From assembly GCF_018139485.1 (NCBI RefSeq), contig NZ_JAGSNF010000004.1:124001-188000 (forward strand): 64,000 nucleotides of DNA. The letters are read 5' to 3'. The DNA is from Phycicoccus avicenniae (lineage in GTDB: Bacteria > Actinomycetota > Actinomycetes > Actinomycetales > Dermatophilaceae). Positions 33,971-42,484 of this stretch are shown here, in pieces. Numbering within the stretch: position 1 is the first letter of the stretch; each line of letters begins with the position of its first letter. The notes beneath the pieces were generated by a model. The model had not been told where the DNA came from. It saw only the letters and a list, made by a program, of their open reading frames with translations, and did no database searches. Both the position numbers and the translations under genes were made by a program.

Positions 33971-35220
33971 GGGTCCTGCTGCTCACGCACTACTACGCCC
34001 CCGAGGTGGGCGCCCCGCAGCACCGCTGGTCGGCGCTGGCCCGGGTGCTCACCGGCCTCGGCCACGAGCTCCACGTCCTCGCCCCGCCGCCGCACTACCC
34101 GGGGGGTCGCGTGCTGCCGGCGCACGCACACCTGCGCCCGGGGACCACGGCGACGGGGGAGCACGGGGAGACGGTGCACCGGGTCGCCTTCCGCCCCCAC
34201 ACCGGGGCCATCGGCGGACGGGTCGCCGACGAGGTCGTCGTCGCCGCCGACGTCGTCCGGCGTGGCCGGTCGGCCGTCTTGCCCCGGCCGGACGTCGTCG
34301 TCGCGACCGCGCCGCCGCTGCCGATGCTCGGAGCGGGCGGCCGGCTCGCGCGCCGGCTCGGGGTGCCGTTCGTCGCCGAGCTGCGCGACGCCTGGCCGGA
34401 CCTGCTCGACGTCGCGGACCAGTGGTCCGGCGAGGAGCCCTCGCGGCTGCGGCGCGGCCTGCACGGCGTCTCGCGCAGGGCGCGCGGCGGCGTCGCGAGC
34501 GTCCTGACCCGCCAGCAGCGTCGGGCCGACGCCGTCGTCGTGACGACCGACACCTTCGCGGAGGTGCTCCGGGGTCGCGACGTGCCCACCGTCCACGTCG
34601 TCCGGAACGCCGCCCACGGGGTCTCCGGCTACGCCGAGCACGTCCCGCGGGTCCCGACGGCCGAGCTGCGGGTCCTGCACGCCGGGACCATGGGGCGATC
34701 GCAAGGGCTCGGCACGGCGGTGCGGGCCGCCGCGCTCGCCGCCGACCGCGGCGTCCCGGTCCGGCTGCGGCTCGTCGGCGCGGGCGCCGAGCGGGACCGG
34801 CTGGCCCGGCTCGCCGCCGAGCTGCGGGCGCCGGTCGACGTCGTCGGGCCGGTGCCGCACGCGACGATGGGGGAGCACTACGCCTGGGCCGACACCGCCC
34901 TCGTCACCCTGCGGGCGTGGCCCGCGCTGGAGTGGACCGTGCCGTCGAAGCTCTACGAGGTCATGGGCCTCGGCATCCACGTCACGGCGGCCGTCGGCGG
35001 GGAGGCCGCGGAGATCGTCGCCGGGCGCGAGGCGGGCACCGTCTCGGCCCCGGAGGACGTGGCCGGCCTGGCCGACGCGTGGGAGCGGCTGGCCGCCGAC
35101 CGCGAGCTGCTGCGGGTGCCGGCCACGGGACGGGCCTGGGCCGCCGAGCACGCCGGCACCGACGCCCTCGGGCGCGCGTACGCCGACCTCCTCGAGGCGG
35201 TGGTCGCGGGTGCCCGCTGA
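33967..35220 (+). CDS. Glycosyltransferase family 4 (WbuB-like)
   Basis: 417 residues, GT-B fold. The N-domain opens VRVLLLTHYYAPEVGAPQHRWSALARVL, typical of WbuB/WcaI-type transferases that add the second sugar. DVVVATAPPLPMLGAG and VPFVAELRDAWPDLL are family hallmarks. C-domain: LRVLHAGTMGRSQGL and the donor-site VPSKLYEVMGLGIHVTAAVGGEAAEIV. No TM. Start GTG overlaps the previous stop by four bases; its end overlaps the next gene by 11. Acceptor and donor unknown. Confidence 0.87.
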   Translation: MRVLLLTHYYAPEVGAPQHRWSALARVLTGLGHELHVLAPPPHYPGGRVLPAHAHLRPGTTATGEHGETVHRVAFRPHTGAIGGRVADEVVVAADVVRRGRSAVLPRPDVVVATAPPLPMLGAGGRLARRLGVPFVAELRDAWPDLLDVADQWSGEEPSRLRRGLHGVSRRARGGVASVLTRQQRRADAVVVTTDTFAEVLRGRDVPTVHVVRNAAHGVSGYAEHVPRVPTAELRVLHAGTMGRSQGLGTAVRAAALAADRGVPVRLRLVGAGAERDRLARLAAELRAPVDVVGPVPHATMGEHYAWADTALVTLRAWPALEWTVPSKLYEVMGLGIHVTAAVGGEAAEIVAGREAGTVSAPEDVAGLADAWERLAADRELLRVPATGRAWAAEHAGTDALGRAYADLLEAVVAGAR

Positions 35221-36973
35221 CCGCGCCGACGTCCGCGGCCTCGTCCGCAACCTCGCGATGCTCGCCTCCGTCGGGCGGGAACGGCTGCGCGACGACCCCG
35301 TGCGCTCCGGGGTCCTCGCCGTCCGCCGGGTGCCGCTCGTCGTGCGTCGCCCCCTGGCCCGCGCGCTGGTCGGCGCGGGCCGACGCAGCGGACGTCCGGC
35401 GCTGCACGCCCTCGGCCTCGTCGTCGCGGACCGGCCGGGCGAGGCCGTCCCGCTGCTCACGGGACGTCCGGTGCGAGGCCGGCTCGGGACCGAGCTCGCC
35501 GTCGAGCTCGGGCTCCCGCTGCCGGCGGACGCCGACCCCCGGCTGGCGGCCCGGCGCCGCTGGCACCTCGGGGACATGGGGGGTGCCGTCGCGCTCGCCG
35601 GGTCCTCCGACGCCCGCGCGGGGAGGCGCCAGGCCGAGCGCCTCGCGTCCGAACGGCTCGTCCACACCCCGGGTCACCGGCTCGCCGTGCCGACCCTCGA
35701 GGGATCCGCAGGGCCGCGTCCGCCCGTGACCCGGGCGCCGGGCGGCCCGTCCGTCCTCCACCTCCTGACGAACTCCCTCCCCTGGACCCAGTCCGGCTAC
35801 GCGCTGCGCTCGCACGCCGTGCTGCGCGCCCAGCGGGACGTCGGCGTCGACGCCCGGGCGGTGACCCGCGTCGGGTACCCCGTGACCGTCGGTCTGCCGT
35901 GGGCGGCCGACCGGGACGTCGTCGACGGCGTGCCCTACCACCGGCTGCTGCCCCCTCGGCTCGCCCGGCTCCCGGAGCAACGGCTCGAGCAGACCGCGGC
36001 GGAGGTGGCCCGTCTGGCCCGCACGCAGCACGCCGACGTCCTCCACACGACGACGCACTTCGTCAACGGCCTCGTCGTCGAGGCCGCCGCCCACGCGCTC
36101 GGGCGTCCGTGGGTCTACGAGATGCGCGGGCAGCTCGAACGCACGTGGGTCGCGGGCCATCCGGCCGCCGAGCGGGACGACGCCGCCGCGAGCGAGCGCT
36201 ACCGGTCCTGGAAGGAGCGCGAGGTCGAGATGGCCCGCGCCGCGGACCACGTCGTCGTGCTCTCGGAGGTGCTGCGCCGGCACGTCGTCGGTGCGGGGGT
36301 GGCCCCGGACCGGGTCACCGTCGTGCCGAACGCCGTCGACGCGGCGCTGCTGACCCTCCCCGACGACGGGCCGGAGGCCGCCCGACAGGCCCTCGGGCTT
36401 CCGGAGGACGGGCTGTGGGTCGGCACCGTCTCCTCGCTCGTCGGGTACGAGGGCCTCGACGTGCTCCTCGAGGCGGTCGCCCTCCTGCGGGCGGACGGGC
36501 TCGACGTGCGCTGCGCCCTCGTCGGGGACGGGGTGGCGCGGCCCGGTCTCGAGCGACTCGCCGACGACCTCGGCATCGCCGACCACGTCGTCCTCCCCGG
36601 CCGGGTCGACCGGTCGGTCGCCCCCGACTGGCACCGGGCGCTCGACGTCTTCGCGGTCCCGCGCCGTGACACCGAGGTCGCGCGCACCGTCACCCCGCTC
36701 AAGCCGGTCGAGGCGATGGCCCTCGGACGGCCGGTCGTCGCGAGCGACCTGCCGGCCCTCGCCGAGGTCGTCGGCCACGACGACGGCGCGGGACTGCTCG
36801 CACGGGCGGACGACCCGCGCGACCTGGCGGATAGACTCCGAGCGCTGTCCGCCGACCCCGCCCTGCGGGCCGACCTCGCGGGTCGCGGCCGACGGGTCGC
36901 CGCCGCCCGCACCTGGCAGGCGATGGCAGACAGGTACCTGGCCGTCTACGAGAGCGTGGGGAGCACCCGGTGA
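35210..36973 (+). CDS. Glycosyltransferase family 4 with N-terminal extension
   Basis: 587 residues. About 180 N-terminal residues (Arg/Leu/Ala-rich helical region with LRRHPG-free linker, no TM) precede a GT-B module: SVLHLLTNSLPWTQSGYALRSHAVL, WVYEMRGQLERTW, RAADHVVVLSEVLRRH, VTVVPNAVD, TVSSLVGYEGLDVLLEAV, and VARTVTPLKPVEAMALGRPVVASDLPALAEVV (donor site). The same N-domain pattern recurs in the genes at 47.8 and 52.6 kb. Starts at a GTG 11 bp inside the upstream gene; its own stop overlaps the ABC permease start. Confidence 0.85.
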   Translation: MPADRADVRGLVRNLAMLASVGRERLRDDPVRSGVLAVRRVPLVVRRPLARALVGAGRRSGRPALHALGLVVADRPGEAVPLLTGRPVRGRLGTELAVELGLPLPADADPRLAARRRWHLGDMGGAVALAGSSDARAGRRQAERLASERLVHTPGHRLAVPTLEGSAGPRPPVTRAPGGPSVLHLLTNSLPWTQSGYALRSHAVLRAQRDVGVDARAVTRVGYPVTVGLPWAADRDVVDGVPYHRLLPPRLARLPEQRLEQTAAEVARLARTQHADVLHTTTHFVNGLVVEAAAHALGRPWVYEMRGQLERTWVAGHPAAERDDAAASERYRSWKEREVEMARAADHVVVLSEVLRRHVVGAGVAPDRVTVVPNAVDAALLTLPDDGPEAARQALGLPEDGLWVGTVSSLVGYEGLDVLLEAVALLRADGLDVRCALVGDGVARPGLERLADDLGIADHVVLPGRVDRSVAPDWHRALDVFAVPRRDTEVARTVTPLKPVEAMALGRPVVASDLPALAEVVGHDDGAGLLARADDPRDLADRLRALSADPALRADLAGRGRRVAAARTWQAMADRYLAVYESVGSTR

Positions 36974-37845
36974 GCACCACCAAGACCCCGCCCTCCCTCC
37001 GCGTCGAGGACGTCGACATCAGCCGGATGCGTCCCGTCGGCCGCCGCCCCGGGCTCTTCTCGTACGTGCGGCAGCTGTGGGGGCGCCGGCACTTCGTGTG
37101 GGCCGACTCCCGGGCGCGGGCGTTCACGGGCACGAAGGACACGGTCCTCGGGCGCTTCTGGCTCGTCGGCCGGCCGCTCCTCGACGGGCTCACCTTCTAC
37201 CTCATCTTCGGGCTGCTCCTCGGGGTCTCGCGCGGCATCGAGAACTACGTCGGCTTCCTCCTCATCGGGGTCTTCCTCTTCGGCTGGAGCTCGCAGTCGC
37301 TGAACGGCGGCGCCAACGTCCTGTCGTCCGGCAAGAACCTCATCCGCGGCTTCGCCTTCCCCCGGGCCGCGATCCCGCTCTCGCTCGCGCTCCGCGAGAC
37401 GATGTCGATGGGCCCGCGGCTGCTCGTGATGGTCGCGATGATCCTCGTGATCCCGCCGCACGCGCAGGTCAGCGTCTACTGGCTGATCTTCCCGCTCGTC
37501 CTCGTCCTCCAGGGCCTGTTCAACGTGGGGGTCGTCCTCTACGCGGCGCGGCTCACGCACGCCGTGCCGGACCTGCGGCTCGTCCTCGGGTTCTTCTCCC
37601 GGTTGTGGCTCTACGGGTCGGGGGTCATGTACTCCATCGACCGTTTCGTCGAGCACCCGACCGTGCTCGCGATCGCCCAGCTCAACCCCGTCTACTGCGT
37701 CCTCGAGATCAGCCGTGACCTGCTGCTCTATGCCCGGATGCCGGACCTCACGCTGTGGATGACCCTCCTCGCCTGGGCCGTGGCCACGCCGCTGCTCGGC
37801 TTCCTCTACTTCTGGCAGGGAGAGGAGGAGTACGGCCGTGAGTGA
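36970..37845 (+). CDS. ABC-2 type polysaccharide exporter permease (Wzm/TagG-like)
   Basis: 291 residues, six TM helices after a cytoplasmic N-terminus. SYVRQLWGRRHFVWADSRARAF and DTVLGRFWLVGRPLLDGLTFYLIF are typical of TagG/RfbD/Wzm permeases; LNPVYCVLEISRDLLLYARMPD is the usual reentrant C-terminal region. With the ATPase directly downstream (8-bp overlap) it forms an ABC exporter for undecaprenyl-linked glycan. No Wzy or second exporter is present in the window, so synthesis is probably ABC-dependent. Confidence 0.91.
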   Translation: MSTTKTPPSLRVEDVDISRMRPVGRRPGLFSYVRQLWGRRHFVWADSRARAFTGTKDTVLGRFWLVGRPLLDGLTFYLIFGLLLGVSRGIENYVGFLLIGVFLFGWSSQSLNGGANVLSSGKNLIRGFAFPRAAIPLSLALRETMSMGPRLLVMVAMILVIPPHAQVSVYWLIFPLVLVLQGLFNVGVVLYAARLTHAVPDLRLVLGFFSRLWLYGSGVMYSIDRFVEHPTVLAIAQLNPVYCVLEISRDLLLYARMPDLTLWMTLLAWAVATPLLGFLYFWQGEEEYGRE

Positions 37846-38758
37846 CCTCGCGCAGGACACCCCCGACACGACGTCGGCCCCCGCCGACGTGCCGGTCGGC
37901 GACCCGACGGTCAGCGTGCGCCGGCTGTCGGTGCACTACCGGGTGCCGAGCGGCGAGGACGACGGCAGCGGCCAGGCCCCCGGGCGGCTGCGCCGCCGGC
38001 TCGGGATGACCGGCACGGTGACCGTCCGGGCCGTCGACGACGTCTCGTTCGTCGCGCGCGCCGGCGAGGCCATCGGCGTCGTCGGCCAGAACGGGTCGGG
38101 CAAGTCCACCCTGCTGCGCGTCATCGCCGGGCTCGAGACCGCGACGCACGGGGACGTCCTCGCCACGTCGACGCCGATGTTCCTCGGGGTCAACGCCGCG
38201 CTCATGCCCGAGCTGTCCGGGCTGCAGAACGTCCGGCTCGGCCTCCTCGCGATGGGGCGCACGCCGGCGGAGGCCGACGAGATCGTCCCCGACGTGCTGC
38301 ACGTCGCCGGTATCGGCAACGCCGTCCACCGCCCGATGAAGACGTACTCCTCCGGCATGGGCGCCCGCCTGCGGTTCGCCATCGCCGCCTCGGCCCGCCC
38401 GGAGATCCTCCTCATCGACGAGGCGCTCGCGACCGGTGACGCGGCCTCGAAGGAGCGCAGCGAGGAGCGGATGGCCCAGATCCGGCAGCAGGCGGGCACG
38501 ATCTTCCTCGTCTCGCACGCCGCGCAGACCATCGAGGAGATGTGCACCCGGGCCATCTGGCTGCACGACGGCGAGCTCGTCCTCGACGGGCCCGCCGAGG
38601 AGACGGCGCGGGCCTACCGCTGGTGGGCGTGGAACGTCGCCAAGGGGGAGCACGAGATCGCCGCCGACGTCCTCGAGAGGTGCCGCGCCCGGCTGCGCGC
38701 CACCCTCGTGCGGCACGAGGACCAGACCGGCCGGCACATCGCCCGGCACTCGACCTGA
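37838..38758 (+). CDS. Polysaccharide ABC transporter ATPase (Wzt/TagH-like)
   Basis: 306 residues. Walker A GVVGQNGSGKST (81-92), Q-loop/linker region FLGVNAALMPELSGLQNVRLG typical of TagH/Wzt, signature YSSGMGARLRFAIAA, Walker B EILLIDEALATGD, switch VSHAAQTIEEMC. A short C-terminal extension follows, but no carbohydrate-binding domain of the Wzt-C type, so chain length may not be read by a capping sugar. GAGGAGGAG upstream of the GTG start. Confidence 0.92.
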   Translation: MSDLAQDTPDTTSAPADVPVGDPTVSVRRLSVHYRVPSGEDDGSGQAPGRLRRRLGMTGTVTVRAVDDVSFVARAGEAIGVVGQNGSGKSTLLRVIAGLETATHGDVLATSTPMFLGVNAALMPELSGLQNVRLGLLAMGRTPAEADEIVPDVLHVAGIGNAVHRPMKTYSSGMGARLRFAIAASARPEILLIDEALATGDAASKERSEERMAQIRQQAGTIFLVSHAAQTIEEMCTRAIWLHDGELVLDGPAEETARAYRWWAWNVAKGEHEIAADVLERCRARLRATLVRHEDQTGRHIARHST

Positions 38759-38766
38759 AAGGCACC

Positions 38767-39912
38767 ATGTCCCGTCGCATCATGACCATCTACGGCACCC
38801 GGCCCGAGGCGATCAAGGTCGCCCCGGTCATCCGGGGGCTCGAGGCCCACCCGGACCTCGAGTCGGTCACCGTCGTCACCGGGCAGCACCGCGAGATGCT
38901 CGACCAGGTCAACGAGATCTTCGGGATCACCCCGGACCACGACCTCGACGTCTTCGCGCACGGCCAGACCCTCAACGGGCTCATGGCGAAGGTCTTCGAC
39001 CGGCTCGACCCGGTCCTCGTCGCCGAGCGGCCGGACGCCGTCGTCGTCCAGGGGGACACCTCGACGGTGGCCGCCGCGTCGATCGCGGCGTTCTACCGGC
39101 AGATCCCCGTCGTCCACGTCGAGGCGGGCCTGCGCAGCGGCGACATCCACTCCCCGTTCCCGGAGGAGGCCAACCGGAAGCTGACGTCGCAGACGACCGC
39201 GCTGCACCTCGCGCCGACCCCGACCTCGCGGGCGAACCTCGAGCGGGAGGCGGTGGACCCGGCCGGCATCGCCGTCACGGGGAACACCGTCATCGACGCC
39301 CTCCTGCACACCGTCGGTCAGGACGTGCCGCTCACGGACCCGCGGCTGCAGGCCGTCGAGGACGCCGACCGTCCCGTCCTGCTCGTCACGACCCATCGGC
39401 GGGAGAACTGGGGCGGGGCGATGGAGGGTGTCGGCCGGGCCCTCGCCCGGGTCGCGAAGACCTACCCCGAGCACGTCCTCGTCCTGCCGGCGCACCGGAA
39501 CCCCATCGTGCGCGAGGCCGTGCTCCCGGCGCTCGAGGGGCTGGAGAACGTCGTCGTCACCGAGCCGCTCGCCTACGGCGAGTTCACCCGCGTCATGGCG
39601 CGCGCGAGCATCGTCCTCACCGACTCCGGCGGCGTCCAGGAGGAGGCGCCCTCGCTCGGCAAGCCGGTGCTCGTCATGCGCGAGAACACCGAGCGTCCCG
39701 AGGCCGTCGACGCCGGGACCGTCCGTCTCATCGGCACGGGCGAGGACCGTATCGTCGAGGAGATGTCCCGCCTGCTCGACGACCCCGCCGCGTACGCCGC
39801 GATGGCCAATGCCGTGAACCCGTACGGCGACGGGCGGGCCGCGGAACGCTCGGTGGCCGCGATCGCGGAGATGTTCGGGCTGGGGGAGCGGCTCCCGGAC
39901 TTCGGGAGCTGA
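38767..39912 (+). CDS. wecB: UDP-N-acetylglucosamine 2-epimerase (non-hydrolysing)
   Basis: 381 residues. RRIMTIYGTRPEAIKVAPVIRGL, VVTGQHREMLDQV, VVVQGDTSTVAAASIAAF, HVEAGLRSGDIHSPFPEEANRKLTS and LTDSGGVQEEAPSLGKPVLVMRENTERPEAV are all diagnostic; catalytic Asp, Glu and His residues are kept. Interconverts UDP-GlcNAc and UDP-ManNAc. Paired functionally with the wecC gene at 55.1 kb, which oxidises UDP-ManNAc to UDP-ManNAcA. AAAGG precedes the ATG. Confidence 0.95.
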   Translation: MSRRIMTIYGTRPEAIKVAPVIRGLEAHPDLESVTVVTGQHREMLDQVNEIFGITPDHDLDVFAHGQTLNGLMAKVFDRLDPVLVAERPDAVVVQGDTSTVAAASIAAFYRQIPVVHVEAGLRSGDIHSPFPEEANRKLTSQTTALHLAPTPTSRANLEREAVDPAGIAVTGNTVIDALLHTVGQDVPLTDPRLQAVEDADRPVLLVTTHRRENWGGAMEGVGRALARVAKTYPEHVLVLPAHRNPIVREAVLPALEGLENVVVTEPLAYGEFTRVMARASIVLTDSGGVQEEAPSLGKPVLVMRENTERPEAVDAGTVRLIGTGEDRIVEEMSRLLDDPAAYAAMANAVNPYGDGRAAERSVAAIAEMFGLGERLPDFGS

Positions 39913-39938
39913 CGGGCGTGCCTCTCGAGGACGGCCCG

Positions 39939-40697
39939 GTGAAGGTCCTCATCTACGGCAGCTGCGTCTCGCGGGACACCTTCGAGCTCCTCCCACGTGA
40001 CAGGTATGCGCTCCTGGACTACGTCGCGAGACAGAGCCTGATCAGCGCCTTCTCCCCGGTCGACACGCAGGCGCTCTACCCCTTCGAGGCGGACTCCGCC
40101 TTCCAGCGCAGGATGCTCCACAACGACTGGCGCGCCAGTCTCGCGTCCACGGTCGAGTCCACGGCCGGAGACGTCGACGTGCTGCTCTGGGACCTGTGCG
40201 ACGAGCGGCTGGGTGTCCGACACCTTCCATCGGGGGGTTACGTCACACGGTCGGTGGACCTGGTGTCCACCGGTGTCGACGCGCGTCTCCGGGACGAGGC
40301 CGAGCTCCTCGACCTGGGGTCGTCCCGCCACCGACGCCTCTGGTGGGAAGGGCTCGGTACCTTTCGCGACCTCCTCGAGCGCACGCACCTGCTGGAGAAG
40401 ACCGTGCTCGTCGCCCCTCCGTGGGCGGCGCGGACCGTGACCGGCGAGCCGTCCCCGACCAGCTTCGGCAGGTCGGCCGACGAGGCCAACGAGCTCTTCG
40501 ACGAGTACCACCGGTGGGCCGTCGAGGGACTCGGATGTCCCGTCGTCTCCCTGGCCCCCGACGACGCCCGGAGCGACTCCACACACCGTTGGGGCCTCGC
40601 GCCCTTCCACTACGCACGGGAGAACTACGTCTCCCTGGCGACGCAGATCGACGCCGTCGCGTCTGCCCGCAGCGGACGGACGTCCACGGGGGTGTGA
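39939..40697 (+). CDS. DUF6270 family protein
   Basis: 252 residues. It opens VKVLIYGSCVSRDTFELL, the GSCVxRDxFE signature of DUF6270, proteins often found in capsule and teichoic-acid loci. Other features are DVLLWDLCDERLGV and an HRWGLAPFHYARENYVSLATQI C-terminus; the arrangement is faintly SGNH-like (a Ser after a short strand, Asp, late His) and could indicate an esterase or transacylase, an inference only. GTG at 39939 is chosen over 39918 because GAGGA lies seven bases upstream. Last gene of the first glycan operon. Confidence 0.72.
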   Translation: MKVLIYGSCVSRDTFELLPRDRYALLDYVARQSLISAFSPVDTQALYPFEADSAFQRRMLHNDWRASLASTVESTAGDVDVLLWDLCDERLGVRHLPSGGYVTRSVDLVSTGVDARLRDEAELLDLGSSRHRRLWWEGLGTFRDLLERTHLLEKTVLVAPPWAARTVTGEPSPTSFGRSADEANELFDEYHRWAVEGLGCPVVSLAPDDARSDSTHRWGLAPFHYARENYVSLATQIDAVASARSGRTSTGV

Positions 40698-40844
40698 CGA
40701 CGTGGCGTTCGGGAGCGCAGACGCACGGACCGGGCTCCTCCAGCCGTCGTAGGTGCCCTTCCTCTAGGGTGGTGCGTCGTCCGGGGGGTGTGCCGAGTGA
40801 CGACCCCATCCACCACGAGACCCGAAGGCTGACGGGAACCCCAC

Positions 40845-42092
40845 GTGCCCGAGACGACGACCGCGCTGGACCCTTCGCACCCTGGCTCCCCCACCCTGCT
40901 CGACTCCACGCGTGCGGCCGAGCCGTTGGGTGACACGGACGGCCGTGCCGACGTCCTGCTCGTGGCCAACACCTACCCCAGCGACCAGGCCCTGTACCGC
41001 AACGCGTTCCTCCACCGCAGGGTGCGGGCCTACCTGGAGGCGGGGATCGACGTCGAGGTGTACTACCTCCACCCACCGGTGACCGAGAGCTACCGCTACG
41101 TCTTCGACGGCGTGCGCGTCACCGTGGGCGGTCCTACGCACTACGAGGAGCGCATCGCACACCACCGCTACCGAGCGATCCTCGTGCACTTCGCGAACGA
41201 GCACATGATCCGACCCGTCGTCGAGCACCAGCCGGAGACCCCCGTCATCGTGTGGGTGCACGGCTTCGAGGCCGAGGCGTGGCACCGCCGGTGGTTCAAC
41301 TTCACCGACGGCTCCACGCAGATCCGGGAGGCCCTGGCGAAGAAGGACGACTACCACGTGGCGCAGCTGCGTCTCATGGGGTGGCTGATGTCCACGACGG
41401 AGCTGGACGTCCGGGTCGTGCACGTCTCGGACTGGTTCCGTCGCACCATCGTCGAGCCGGACACCGGCATGCCGACGCGTCGTCCGTACGTCATCCCCAA
41501 CATCGTGGACGGAGACTTCTTCCCCTACCGCGAGAAGGAGACGGACGACAGGTTGCACGTCCTGTCCATCCGGCCCTTCGCCTCCCACAAGTACGCCAAC
41601 GACCAGACGGTGGCGGCCATCCTCGAGCTCTCCACACGCCCCTTCTTCGACCGGCTGCGCTTCACCCTGCGTGGCGAGGGACCGATGTTCGCCGAGACGG
41701 TGTCTCCGCTGAGGAACCTCCCGACGGTGTCCGTGGAGGAGGGATTCCTGCGCCAGGACGAGATCGCCGCGCTGCACGCCTCGCACGGGATCTTCCTCGC
41801 GCCGACGCGCTTCGACTCCCAGGGGGTGTCGATGTGCGAGGCGATGGCGAGCGGACTCGTGCCCGTGTCCACGGCCATCGCCGCGATCCCCGAGTTCGTC
41901 GAGGACCGGGAGAGCGGGCTGTTGGCCGCCCCTGAGGACCCAGTCGGGCTGGCCGACCGGATCGAGATGCTCTACTACAACACCGAGCTGTTCCACCGCC
42001 TGTCGGCGGCGGCCGCACGCCGGGTCCGTGATCAGTGCGGCGCGGAGGCGACGGTGGGCCGGGAGATCGAGATGATCGGACGGACCCGGTGA
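40845..42092 (+). CDS. Glycosyltransferase family 4
   Basis: 415 residues. After about 35 variable residues a GT-B N-domain begins VLLVANTYPSDQALYRNAFLHRRVRAYLEAGIDVEVYYL. VWVHGFEAEAWHRRW marks the acceptor side; VIPNIVDGDFFPY, LSIRPFASHKYANDQTV, LRGEGPMF and the donor motif FLAPTRFDSQGVSMCEAMASGLVPVS complete it. A TAGGGT (40765-40770) about 75 bp upstream may be its promoter. Starts a three-gene set with two GTGA overlaps. Confidence 0.85.
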   Translation: MPETTTALDPSHPGSPTLLDSTRAAEPLGDTDGRADVLLVANTYPSDQALYRNAFLHRRVRAYLEAGIDVEVYYLHPPVTESYRYVFDGVRVTVGGPTHYEERIAHHRYRAILVHFANEHMIRPVVEHQPETPVIVWVHGFEAEAWHRRWFNFTDGSTQIREALAKKDDYHVAQLRLMGWLMSTTELDVRVVHVSDWFRRTIVEPDTGMPTRRPYVIPNIVDGDFFPYREKETDDRLHVLSIRPFASHKYANDQTVAAILELSTRPFFDRLRFTLRGEGPMFAETVSPLRNLPTVSVEEGFLRQDEIAALHASHGIFLAPTRFDSQGVSMCEAMASGLVPVSTAIAAIPEFVEDRESGLLAAPEDPVGLADRIEMLYYNTELFHRLSAAAARRVRDQCGAEATVGREIEMIGRTR

Positions 42093-42484
42093 CCGGCGAG
42101 GACTCGGTCGACTGGCGGTCGGCTTACGCGTACCTCGAGCTCGAGCTCGAGTCGGTCCTCGCGCAGGTGGCCGACCGCCTCGAGCGCCTGGAGGCCGCAG
42201 GCGACTCGGTCGTCGCGCACGTGCGTGCGGTCACGTTGAGGCAGCGCGAGTCCGGAGACCTCGAGAGTGTCGTCGTCGCCGACGGGACCGACCTCTCCTA
42301 CGACTTCAGCGTCTACCGGGACGACGTCCTCGTCCGCGAGCAGCGGCGAGGGGCCTCGAACACCTTCGTGTGGGCGCCGAGCAGGTCCGGGACCTACCGC
42401 GTCCACGGCGTGGCGAGCAGCGGGGCCGGCGGGGCCGACAGTGCGACCTCGGTGGACCTGTCCGTCACGGTCGAGGGGCGGTGA
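42089..42484 (+). CDS. Small Y_Y_Y/Ig-like domain protein in glycan locus
   Basis: 131 residues with no signal or TM. A helical N-half (SAYAYLELELESVLAQVADRLERLEAAG, coiled-coil-like) is followed by a beta domain, DLSYDFSVYRDDVLVREQRRGASNTFVWAPSRSGTYRVHGVAS, which resembles the triple-Tyr (Y_Y_Y) fold. Sandwiched between two GT4 genes with 4-bp overlaps on both sides, so it is likely an accessory of one of them, but the function is unknown. Confidence 0.6.
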   Translation: MTGEDSVDWRSAYAYLELELESVLAQVADRLERLEAAGDSVVAHVRAVTLRQRESGDLESVVVADGTDLSYDFSVYRDDVLVREQRRGASNTFVWAPSRSGTYRVHGVASSGAGGADSATSVDLSVTVEGR

